Shown here one piece after another: positions 52,511 to 60,901 of a stretch of DNA of 64,000 nt; position 1 is the first letter of the stretch, and each line of letters begins with the position of its first letter. The notes below the pieces were generated by a model. That model was not told the DNA's origin, ran no database searches, and saw only the letters and a program-made list of their open reading frames with translations. A program made the translations under genes and the position numbers. Source of the stretch: Rhodocyclaceae bacterium (GTDB lineage: Bacteria > Pseudomonadota > Gammaproteobacteria > Burkholderiales > Rhodocyclaceae); assembly GCA_016718525.1 (NCBI GenBank), contig JADKDD010000002.1:558001-622000 (forward strand). Reading direction: 5' to 3'.

Positions 52511-54390
52511 TCTGGCGATGCTGCCGCGCGAAGCCCGAACGGCGTACCGCTGCCAGTCGGCACAGCCTGTTTCGCCAACTTCCAATCAACCACTAAGGAG
52601 CCCGACAAAGCTGCATCAGACAAGTCTGTCGAATCGATCATTGATAGCGAGCTACCATCCTGCTCCCGCCGACGCAGGTAATCAACGCGCGTCGCGGAAC
52701 GTGACAATTTACCTGACGACGTTCTGGGTAAGGTGTGCCGTGGCACCAATTCAATTACGCAGCTAATACCCAATTCTTCATGAATTTCACGATGAAGCCG
52801 CTTGGTCAACTGCCGGCGTTGGGCTGAGTCGTTGAGCGTGCACTGCACAACGACAACGGCAACATCCTCGGAGTTCGGACCAGGCGCGCAAAAGGCAGAT
52901 GCATCCAGCGAACGCAGTTCAGGCTGTCGCTCTGCGATGCGCTCAATGTCCTGCGGCCAAATGTTGCGTCCGTTAATGATGAACATATCCTTGTGTCGCC
53001 CGGTCACAACGATACTGCCCTCAACCAAATAACCGATATCACCGGTATCCAGCCAACCGTCAGGAGAAAGCGCCATCTGTGTTTGCTCGGGCAACCCAAA
53101 ATACCCAGACATCACACTCGGCCCGCGTACTTTGATGCGGCCAACGTGGAGGTCGGGCAATACATTTGCCTGATTGTCGTAAATTGCAATTTCGTGGCCG
53201 GGTAAGGCCGCTCCACAGTGCACAAAACCACTCCCCGATTTATGATCACTGGGTTTCGCGCGCATGTTTTCGGCTAATTCGTCCGGGTCAATCCAATCGA
53301 CAACCACACCCTGACGAAGTGGTGAAAAACTTATCGCCAGAGAGCTTTCCGCCATCCCATAACAGGGTACAAATGCGCGCGGATCAAATCCTGCGGGCGC
53401 GAGGAGGCGAGCGAAGCGGTCAAGCAGTTCGGCGCGAATAGGCTCGGCGCCAATGCCTGCAACACGCCAAGCAGAAAGATCATACTGAGCCACGTCATCA
53501 GGACGGATTCTGCGGGAGCACAAGTCGTAACCGAACGGCGGGCTAAATGCGATGGTTGCCCGTGTGGTTGTCATTAACTCAAGCCAGCGACGCGGTCGCA
53601 TCGCAAAATCCCGAGTGTCAAGGTAGTCAATCGAACGCTGCGACGCCACCAGAGCCAACATGCATCCAACCAACCCCATATCATGATAGAACGGAAGCCA
53701 CGACACGCAACGATCATCAGGTCGCATGTCCACACCATGGTTGACCACCGCGAACAAATTGGCGAGCACGCTTTGCTGGGTAATTACTACCCCTCGCGGA
53801 AAACCGGTGCTTCCGGAGGTGTATTGGAGATAAGCTGTTTCGGTCGGGCGACTATATTCGAGCTCGACATCCTGCTCTGACAGTTCTTCGAAATCTGCAG
53901 GCGTTCCTAAAAAGGCGAGGTCGAGATCTTTCGCCGCCTCCTGCAGGAAACGAAGGAACTGGCTTGAGGCCATCGCCACCGAAGCGCCGCATCCCTTCAA
54001 CAAACCGCGCAACTGGGCGACATATGCCTCGTGCCCACCGAGATTGGCCGAAGCCGGCAACGCAACGGGAACCAACCCGGCGTACTGGCAGGCAAAAAAG
54101 AAACGCAAAAAATCCGGGTTGGTTTCCGCCACTACTGCGATCCGGGCTCCACGCTCAATCGGCAACGATAAGAGGCGACGGGCCAGCACCAATGACTGAA
54201 TACGCAACGTGCGGTATGGCAACACTGTCGCAAGCTTGCCGCTACCCGAGTAGAAGTTGGCCCCAGTTTCGCCCTCTGCCGCGTAGTCCAGCGCCTCGGC
54301 TAAGGTGGAAAAATCCGCACGACGCAGAGGCAGTGAGTTTTCAGTGGGAGTTGGCAATGGAGCGAATGTGACATCTGGTATTCGATTCAA
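52507..54390 (-). CDS. Fatty acyl-AMP ligase (acyl-ACP synthetase)
   Basis: I use TTG at 54390 (AGGATCC spacing) as start, giving 627 residues; TTG at 54420 is an alternative. The ATP loop is AYLQYTSGSTGFPRGVVITQ and the fatty acyl-AMP ligase motif VSWLPFYHDMGLVG follows, with the adenylate motifs PCYGMAESSLAISF and GWLDTGDIGYL and the catalytic Lys region LPRTSSGKLSR. The C-terminal 60 residues go beyond the usual end of the family. It should activate a fatty acid as acyl-AMP and load it onto the dedicated ACP. First gene of the four-gene operon. Confidence 0.85.
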   Translation of the reverse strand: MNRIPDVTFAPLPTPTENSLPLRRADFSTLAEALDYAAEGETGANFYSGSGKLATVLPYRTLRIQSLVLARRLLSLPIERGARIAVVAETNPDFLRFFFACQYAGLVPVALPASANLGGHEAYVAQLRGLLKGCGASVAMASSQFLRFLQEAAKDLDLAFLGTPADFEELSEQDVELEYSRPTETAYLQYTSGSTGFPRGVVITQQSVLANLFAVVNHGVDMRPDDRCVSWLPFYHDMGLVGCMLALVASQRSIDYLDTRDFAMRPRRWLELMTTTRATIAFSPPFGYDLCSRRIRPDDVAQYDLSAWRVAGIGAEPIRAELLDRFARLLAPAGFDPRAFVPCYGMAESSLAISFSPLRQGVVVDWIDPDELAENMRAKPSDHKSGSGFVHCGAALPGHEIAIYDNQANVLPDLHVGRIKVRGPSVMSGYFGLPEQTQMALSPDGWLDTGDIGYLVEGSIVVTGRHKDMFIINGRNIWPQDIERIAERQPELRSLDASAFCAPGPNSEDVAVVVVQCTLNDSAQRRQLTKRLHREIHEELGISCVIELVPRHTLPRTSSGKLSRSATRVDYLRRREQDGSSLSMIDSTDLSDAALSGSLVVDWKLAKQAVPTGSGTPFGLRAAASPD

Positions 54391-55008
54391 TTTGGATCCT
54401 CGTGAAATATCCACCAGCAACTGCAGGGCAAAACAGCAAACAGGCTAGGGTGCAACTGTAACCTATATGCAACCTATCTGTAAGCGATTAATCATCAAAT
54501 GATATGTACAAATGACCATGTACTCATCGTCATGTGCGCTATCACTACAATTTTCAGCAAGTCAGGCCACCTTTACCTTCTGGCAGTTTGACTCTCCCGG
54601 AACCTCTATGGCGGCAGACTTAAACTCGGAGGGGAACAAACCATCCAAGTCGTCGTACATTGAAACAGATTCAAAACGGCACTCTGGTAACTAGGTTCGA
54701 CCTCAACACACGCTTGCACCCTGAAGGCGCAAGGCGCGCGATTATATCAGCAATTGCCCTAAATGTTGAGAATTCGGCCCTTGAGAACCTGTTCAGCCTG
54801 CTGAAACCGCGTTCAACCAAGTTAGCTTTATCAGTTTCTCCCAACTTTCCAGTCGTTCCGTTTTCGTCACAAGATGACTTGGGCATTTGCTTTGCCTGCG
54901 TTCTACCTGATAGAGTTCAGGGCGCTTGAGCAAACACAGGTCCGTCCAAAAAGCGGAAAGGGCTCAAATTACAAACCTGATTGCGTCTGCGACCAAACAA
55001 AACTTGGC
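54391..55008. promoter_or_regulatory. Intergenic region between acyl-AMP ligase and ceramide synthase-like gene
   Basis: About 620 bases with no credible gene; short open frames here have no recognisable domain. It contains tandem AACCTAT repeats near 54461-54476, an ATGTAC repeat pair at about 54504 and 54518, and an A+T-rich patch. It probably holds the divergent promoters of the two transcription units. Confidence 0.5.
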
Positions 55009-56175
55009 ATGACCCCTGAACGCACCACTGATGATCTCCGCCCGTTACGTGTCGTTCCAGTCACAGGGCAACTGGATCTTGATCGCTTCATTTGTGTGCA
55101 AAACTCTGTGCTTGAGTCGGATCCTGCCTGGATTTCGCCGCTACTGATCGAGCGACGGATGCACTTGTCGCCCAAACATAATCCCTTTTTTCAGCATGCG
55201 CATTGGCAGGCCTGGATCGCTTTTCGGGGAGAGCAGGCGGTTGGTCGAATTTGCGCTCAGATTGATCAACTCCACCTAAAGCAGTATGCGGATGCAACTG
55301 GGTTTTTCGGGATGCTGGACGCCGAGAACAATCAGGAGACGTTTTCGGCCCTGCTTGCCGCGGCAGAGCTATGGCTTCGCGGTCAAGGCATGCGGCAGGT
55401 GCGCGGCCCTTTCAACCTGTCAATCAACGAAGAAATAGGACTGCTGGTCGATGGTTTTGATACGCCACCGGTCTTCATGATGGGGCATGCGCGCCCATAC
55501 TACGATAAGCTCATCAAGCACAACGGATACACCAAGGCGAAAGATGTGCTTGCCTATATAGTCAATCCGGATTTCGATGCGCCCGTGCTTATGCGCCAGT
55601 TGATCGCAAAATCAGCGCGTCAGATAAAAGTGCGGCCAATCAACATGAAATGCTTCGACACCGAGATCGCATTGTTACGCGACATATTTAACGATGCGTG
55701 GGCCGAAAATTGGGGATTCGTCCCGTTTACCGTTGCGGAGTTCGCTGAATTGGGCAAAAACCTGCGCTTCCTAATTTCCCCGGAGTTAATTCAGATTGCA
55801 GAAGTTGATGGCGAAGCGGCCGCATTCATTGTGGGACTGCCGAACGTGAATGAAGCGATTCGCGGACTCAATGGACAATTACTGCCATTTGGCTGGCTAA
55901 AACTCTTGTGGCGGCTAAAGGTTCGGCATCCTGCCACTGCCCGTGTTCCGTTAATGGGTGTTCGCCGCAAATTTCAGCATACCCGCCTTGGGCCCACCCT
56001 CGCATTTATGGTTATTGATGCAGTTCGGATCGAACTGCATCGTCAAGGAGCAAGAAAAATCGAGTTGTCCTGGATTCTTGAGGACAACGATGGAATGCGG
56101 CACATCATTGAATCAATTGGTGGTGTCGCGTACAAACGATATCGAATATACGAGCGACAATTGTCATTGTCGTAA
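55009..56175 (+). CDS. Bacterial ceramide synthase-like GNAT protein
   Basis: A 388-residue protein starting at ATG 55009. It belongs to a two-domain GNAT-superfamily group often mislabelled dATP pyrophosphohydrolase. Signatures are FFQHAHWQAWIAFRGEQAVG, GFFGMLDAENNQETFSALL, VRGPFNLSINEEIGLLVDGF and FRDIFNDAW-like LLRDIFNDAWAENWGFVPFT. The Caulobacter protein of this family is the bacterial ceramide synthase, which N-acylates sphinganine. Clustering with SPT, CerR-type reductase, ACP and ligase supports the same role here. The divergent orientation resembles the split arrangement seen in other genomes. Regulation unknown. Confidence 0.82.
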   Translation: MTPERTTDDLRPLRVVPVTGQLDLDRFICVQNSVLESDPAWISPLLIERRMHLSPKHNPFFQHAHWQAWIAFRGEQAVGRICAQIDQLHLKQYADATGFFGMLDAENNQETFSALLAAAELWLRGQGMRQVRGPFNLSINEEIGLLVDGFDTPPVFMMGHARPYYDKLIKHNGYTKAKDVLAYIVNPDFDAPVLMRQLIAKSARQIKVRPINMKCFDTEIALLRDIFNDAWAENWGFVPFTVAEFAELGKNLRFLISPELIQIAEVDGEAAAFIVGLPNVNEAIRGLNGQLLPFGWLKLLWRLKVRHPATARVPLMGVRRKFQHTRLGPTLAFMVIDAVRIELHRQGARKIELSWILEDNDGMRHIIESIGGVAYKRYRIYERQLSLS

Positions 56176-56233
56176 TGCCAACGGTGTTGGCTGCTGACAA
56201 AATGTATTTCCCGGCAGTTGGCCGAAAAAATTT

Positions 56234-56258
56234 GTCAGTTGGTGCTGATAACACGCCG
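56234..56258 (-). repeat. Dispersed short repeat, copy 8 (intergenic)
   Basis: On the minus strand it keeps the 5' CGGCGT and the core CAGCACCAACTG, 21/25 to copy 4. It lies 58 bases after the ceramide synthase-like stop. The rest of the 276-base gap before the adaptor gene shows nothing else. Confidence 0.6.
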
Positions 56259-56451
56259 TCGGTAGGGCTTGTCGAGCCATCAACCACATAATTGTCCAAT
56301 ATGATATGTGATGCGCAGTATTGGGTTATTGGTCTGCCGATGTCGGTTTTAGATTCTGATTTACAATTTGCCGGTGCTCGTTGGCATCGACAGTAGTTCA
56401 ATCGACTTGCTCTAAAACCCCTTTTACTTTCACTATGTCCGAACTGCGTCC

Positions 56452-57714
56452 ATGACTCTACAACCCGAAACCTCGCTGCCCGCAAAATCTGCAGTTGGGT
56501 CAGGACACCGGTGGCAAGATCGCGGTCGGGCGATCCCGCTGATTCTCGGAATAATTGCTGTTGTCGGCTTGATTTTGTATCTGAGCTTTGGCCTGGATCG
56601 TTCGACATCCAGTTCGCGGAGCGCGCGCGATAAGGACCCGCTTGATTCCATTCCTGTCGTGGCTGCACCTGTTCGACAAGGTAATCTGGATATCTATCTT
56701 TTTGCACTAGGCACGGTGACGCCAGTCAATTCTGCAGTGGTTCGCGCCCGCGTCGATGGACAAATCCTCAGTATCGCGTTTGAGGAAGGTCAGATGGTAA
56801 AGGCGGGGGAACTGCTGGCCCAAATCGATCCTCGGCCGTTTGAAATGCAGCTGGCTTTATCCAGCGGTCAGTTGGCCCGCGCCCAGGCGATGCTGGAGAA
56901 CGCCCAGGTCGACCTGGAGCGCTATCGCACTTTGCTTGCTCAAGACTCAATTTCTAGTCAGCAAGTGGATACCCAAGAGTCGCTCGTCCGCCAACAAAAA
57001 GCCGCTGTGCAGGCAGAACAAGGTGCCGTTGACAATGCCAAACTACAACTTGCGCATGCCAAAGTTGTTTCGCCGATTGCAGGTCGCGTCGGCCTGCGCC
57101 AGGTCAGCCCGGGCAATGTAGTGCGGACATCGGACGCAACCGGCATTGCGGTGGTTACACAGTTGCGACCTGTAAACGTAGTGTTTCCTATTCCTGAGGA
57201 TTCCTTGCCGCGCGTGATGAAACGGCTTCGTTCGGGCGACAAGGTTGCGGTCGAGGCTTTCGACCGGAGCATGAAAGATAAGCTTGGGACTGGCCGCCTG
57301 CTGACGGCCGACAATCAGATTGACCCGACTACGGGAACGATCAAGCTAAAAGCTGAGTTTGCGAATGCAGAGGATGCGCTTATTGCAAACCAGTTTGTAA
57401 ATGTGAGAATGGCATTAGAAACGCGGGTAAATGCGACATTAGTGCCGTCGGCAGCAGTCCAGCGCGGCGCCAAGGGCAGCTTTGTTTACGTTGTAAAAGA
57501 TGATCAGACGGTTGCCGTAAGTCCCGTACAGGTTGGTCCTGTACAGGGTGAAGTCACTGCAATCGAAGGTGGCGTGGCCGCCGGCGAAATAGTGGTGATT
57601 GACGGTGCGGACAGGCTACGTGACGGAGCCAAGGTCACCCTTATCAAATCCGACCAGCAGGGTGACGAACGGCGGACGGAAGCGCGAAACTCTCAAGCCA
57701 GTGGTGGTGGCTGA
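56452..57714 (+). CDS. RND efflux periplasmic adaptor (MdtA-like)
   Basis: A 420-residue HlyD/MFP-family protein. A single N-terminal membrane anchor is IPLILGIIAVVGLILYLSF. The lipoyl/barrel-sandwich halves are FEEGQMVKAGELLAQIDPRP and AKVVSPIAGRVGLRQVSPGN, flanking an alpha-hairpin (about 135-200). A beta-barrel and membrane-proximal domain follow. It bridges the inner-membrane RND pump to an outer-membrane channel. Two permease genes follow directly, as in mdtABC. The last 20 residues are hydrophilic. Confidence 0.93.
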   Translation: MTLQPETSLPAKSAVGSGHRWQDRGRAIPLILGIIAVVGLILYLSFGLDRSTSSSRSARDKDPLDSIPVVAAPVRQGNLDIYLFALGTVTPVNSAVVRARVDGQILSIAFEEGQMVKAGELLAQIDPRPFEMQLALSSGQLARAQAMLENAQVDLERYRTLLAQDSISSQQVDTQESLVRQQKAAVQAEQGAVDNAKLQLAHAKVVSPIAGRVGLRQVSPGNVVRTSDATGIAVVTQLRPVNVVFPIPEDSLPRVMKRLRSGDKVAVEAFDRSMKDKLGTGRLLTADNQIDPTTGTIKLKAEFANAEDALIANQFVNVRMALETRVNATLVPSAAVQRGAKGSFVYVVKDDQTVAVSPVQVGPVQGEVTAIEGGVAAGEIVVIDGADRLRDGAKVTLIKSDQQGDERRTEARNSQASGGG

Positions 57715-57741
57715 GCACCCCGCTCCTCGGCTCACCCGGCC

Positions 57742-60700
57742 ATGAATCCGTCACGTCCATTTATCCTCCGTCCAGTGGCGACCTCGCTACTGATGGTGGC
57801 GATTCTGCTTGTTGGCCTATTTTCATACCGCCTGTTATCACTCTCGGCCCTACCTAAGTTCGATTACCCGACCATTCAGGTAGTGACCTTGTATCCGGGT
57901 GCCAGCCCGGAGGTCGTCACTGCCACAATTACGGCGCCGCTTGAACGCCAATTTGGCCGCATGCCTGGTCTCAAACAAATGTTCTCGACGAGTTCGGGTG
58001 GCGCGTCGATTATCACCTTGCAGTTCAATTTAGAGCTGGCCCTTGATGTCGCTGAGCAAGACGTGCAGGCTGCAATCAATGCAGCGGCCGGTTTGCTCCC
58101 GCAAGACCTGCCACAACTGCCGATTTACAACAAGGTTAATCCGGCCGACACGCCGATCATGACTCTGGCCTTAACTTCAAGCAGCGTGCAACTGCCGGAA
58201 ATTCGTCGCCTGGCGGACACCAGGCTTGCCGCCAAGATTTCACAGATTTCCGGTGTAGGCTTAGTCAGCATTAGCGGGGGGCAGCAACCGGCTGTACGCA
58301 TTCAAGCCAATCCAAAAGTCCTCGCCGCCTACAAGCTATCGCTAGAGGATTTACGCATTGCCATCGTCAATGCCAATTCCAAGCAGGCCAAAGGCGGCTT
58401 CGACGGTCCGACCCGTGCATCAACTATCAGTTCCAACGACCAGCTTAAGTCGGCGGAGGAGTTTCGCTCTCTGATCGTCGCCTACCGCAATGGCTCGCCA
58501 GTGCGGCTTATTGATGTTGCAGAAGTCGCCGATGGCGCCGAAAACTCGCGACTTGCCGCGTGGGGTAACGAATCAGCGGCACTGATCATCAACATCCAGC
58601 GCCAACCCGGCGCAAACGTTATACAAGTTGTCGATCACATCAAACGGCTGTTGCCTCAGCTTAAGGAGTCACTTCCCTCTGCAGTGGATGTAACGATGCT
58701 GACCGACCGAACCGAAACTATTCGGGCATCCGTTCGCGATGTGCAATTCGAGTTGCTGCTGTCTGTTGCACTGGTGGTCATGGTTATTTTTCTGTTCCTG
58801 CGCAATGCAGCTGCAACGCTGATTCCAAGTGTGGCAGTACCGCTGTCGCTCGTTGGCACCTTTGCTGTGATGTATTTGGCTGGCTTTTCCATCAACAATC
58901 TCACCTTGATGGCGCTGATCGTTGCGACGGGATTTGTGGTTGACGATGCGATCGTAATGATCGAGAACATCATGCGCCATGTCGAAGCCGGCGAGCCACC
59001 GTTGCAGGCTGCGCTGGACGGTGCACGCCAAATCGGATTCACGATTGTTTCACTAACGGTCTCTTTGATGGCGGTATTGATTCCATTACTCTTCATGGGT
59101 GATGTGGTAGGACGTCTGTTTCGTGAGTTTGCCGTCACTTTATTGGTAGCGATTCTGATTTCCGCCGTGGTATCGCTGACTTTGACGCCAATGATGTGTG
59201 CGCGCCTTTTGCGCCGGGTTCCCGACGCGGAGCAAGGGGAGTTCTTCAGGCGCAGCGGAGCATGGTTTGATCGTCTCATAGCCAGGTATGCGCGAATGCT
59301 GGAGTGGGTGCTCGATCGCCAGCAGCAAACCTTAAAAGTGGCGATTGCGACTCTGGGGCTGACGATATTCCTGTACGTTTTCATTGCCAAGGGCTTTTTC
59401 CCGATCCAGGACACGGGCGCCATACAAGGTATTTCGGAAGCGCCTGCCAGCATCTCTTTCAGCGCCATGGCCGAACGGCAGCAAGCGTTAGGCAGCGTCA
59501 TTTTGAGCGACCCTGCTGTTGAAAGTTTGTCCTCATTTATCGGAGTTGATGGCAGCAATCCGACGCTCAACAGCGGGCGCTTGTTGATCAATCTCAAGCC
59601 TATGTCACAGCGCAGCGATCGTGCGCATGAAGTTATTCGACGATTGCAAGCCAGTTTGTCCAAAGTCGAAGGCATCAAGCTTTACATGCAACCTGTACAA
59701 GACTTGACGATCGACGACCGCGTGAGTCGCCTACCCTACCAATTGTCGCTCGAAGACGCTGACGCGGAAGTTCTGCGTGATTGGGTACCACGAGTGCTGA
59801 ACCGTCTACGTCAAGAGCCGGCACTGGCTGAAGTCACCAGTGACCAACATGAGGCCGGACTACAAGCTCACGTCGAAATCGATCGCGCGCGCGCCGCGCG
59901 ACTTGGTATTACACCGGCCGCAATAGACAATGCTCTTTACAACGCCTTCGGACAGCGGCAGGTCGCCACTCTTTTTACACCGACAAGCCAACAACGGGTG
60001 GTACTCGAAATTAAGCCCGAGTTGCTAAATGGTGTCGCCGCACTCGACAATATTTACATCAGCGCAGCGGGTGGCACTTCAGCAAACGGTGCAGTTGACG
60101 CAAGCCTGGCTCGACAAATCCCGTTGTCTTCAATTGCGCGTGTAATTGAGCGGAATTCGCCACTGATTGTTACGCGTGTCGGCCAGTTTCCTGCTGCGAC
60201 GATCGCTTTCAACCTGGCGCCGGGAGCGTCGTTAGGTGAAGCAGTCAAGGTCATTGAAAAGGTGCGCGACGACCTGGCGTTGCCGCCAAGCACGCAGTTG
60301 AAATTTCAAGGCTCAGCGTTGGCATTTCAAGCCTCACTCACAAATCAACTGTGGCTGATTCTTGCAGCAATTGTTACCGTCTATATTGTTCTCGGGGTGC
60401 TTTACGAAAGCTACATTCACCCGATTACGATCCTTTCGACCTTACCTTCGGCAGGTTCCGGTGCGTTGCTGGCACTTATGGTTACAGGCAACGAGCTCAA
60501 CGCAATCTCGATCATTGGCATTATTTTGCTCATCGGTATCGTCATGAAAAACGCGATCATGATGATTGATTTCGCCATAGATGCAGAACGAGAGCAAGGT
60601 CTTTCTGCGCGCGACGCAATTTATCAGGCTTGCCTTTTGCGTTTTCGTCCTATTTTTATGACGACGATGGCGGCGCTACTCTCTGCGCTACCGCTAATGC

Positions 60701-60891
60701 TTGGTTGGGGAGTAGGTTCGGAACTGCGCCATCCCTTGGGAATTACTTTGGTTGGCGGTCTGATCATGAGTCAGATGCTGACGTTGTTCACCACCCCGGT
60801 GATTTACCTTGCATTCGACCGCCTGAGCCGCGTGACGCGTGAGAAGGTTGCGCGGCAAATGACGGCGGGCACTGAAAGTCGAAGCATATGA
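57742..60891 (+). CDS. RND efflux permease (MdtB-like)
   Basis: A 1049-residue, 12-helix pump of the AcrB/MdtB type. It starts with FILRPVATSLLMVAILLVG (segment 1), followed by the periplasmic porter domain. The proton-relay pair is in ATGFVVDDAIVMIENIMRH, followed by LIPLLFMGDVVGRLFREFAV. The duplicated second half has ISIIGIILLIGIVMKNAIMM. Two consecutive permeases with one adaptor are characteristic of MdtABC heterotrimeric pumps. It starts 28 bases after the adaptor gene. Confidence 0.94.
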   Translation: MNPSRPFILRPVATSLLMVAILLVGLFSYRLLSLSALPKFDYPTIQVVTLYPGASPEVVTATITAPLERQFGRMPGLKQMFSTSSGGASIITLQFNLELALDVAEQDVQAAINAAAGLLPQDLPQLPIYNKVNPADTPIMTLALTSSSVQLPEIRRLADTRLAAKISQISGVGLVSISGGQQPAVRIQANPKVLAAYKLSLEDLRIAIVNANSKQAKGGFDGPTRASTISSNDQLKSAEEFRSLIVAYRNGSPVRLIDVAEVADGAENSRLAAWGNESAALIINIQRQPGANVIQVVDHIKRLLPQLKESLPSAVDVTMLTDRTETIRASVRDVQFELLLSVALVVMVIFLFLRNAAATLIPSVAVPLSLVGTFAVMYLAGFSINNLTLMALIVATGFVVDDAIVMIENIMRHVEAGEPPLQAALDGARQIGFTIVSLTVSLMAVLIPLLFMGDVVGRLFREFAVTLLVAILISAVVSLTLTPMMCARLLRRVPDAEQGEFFRRSGAWFDRLIARYARMLEWVLDRQQQTLKVAIATLGLTIFLYVFIAKGFFPIQDTGAIQGISEAPASISFSAMAERQQALGSVILSDPAVESLSSFIGVDGSNPTLNSGRLLINLKPMSQRSDRAHEVIRRLQASLSKVEGIKLYMQPVQDLTIDDRVSRLPYQLSLEDADAEVLRDWVPRVLNRLRQEPALAEVTSDQHEAGLQAHVEIDRARAARLGITPAAIDNALYNAFGQRQVATLFTPTSQQRVVLEIKPELLNGVAALDNIYISAAGGTSANGAVDASLARQIPLSSIARVIERNSPLIVTRVGQFPAATIAFNLAPGASLGEAVKVIEKVRDDLALPPSTQLKFQGSALAFQASLTNQLWLILAAIVTVYIVLGVLYESYIHPITILSTLPSAGSGALLALMVTGNELNAISIIGIILLIGIVMKNAIMMIDFAIDAEREQGLSARDAIYQACLLRFRPIFMTTMAALLSALPLMLGWGVGSELRHPLGITLVGGLIMSQMLTLFTTPVIYLAFDRLSRVTREKVARQMTAGTESRSI

Positions 60892-60901
60892 GTCGGTACC
60901 C

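Noticed and set aside
54660..54929. 89-codon open frame before the ceramide synthase-like gene
   Set aside because: No recognisable domain, no ribosome site, and it lies in the divergent promoter region.
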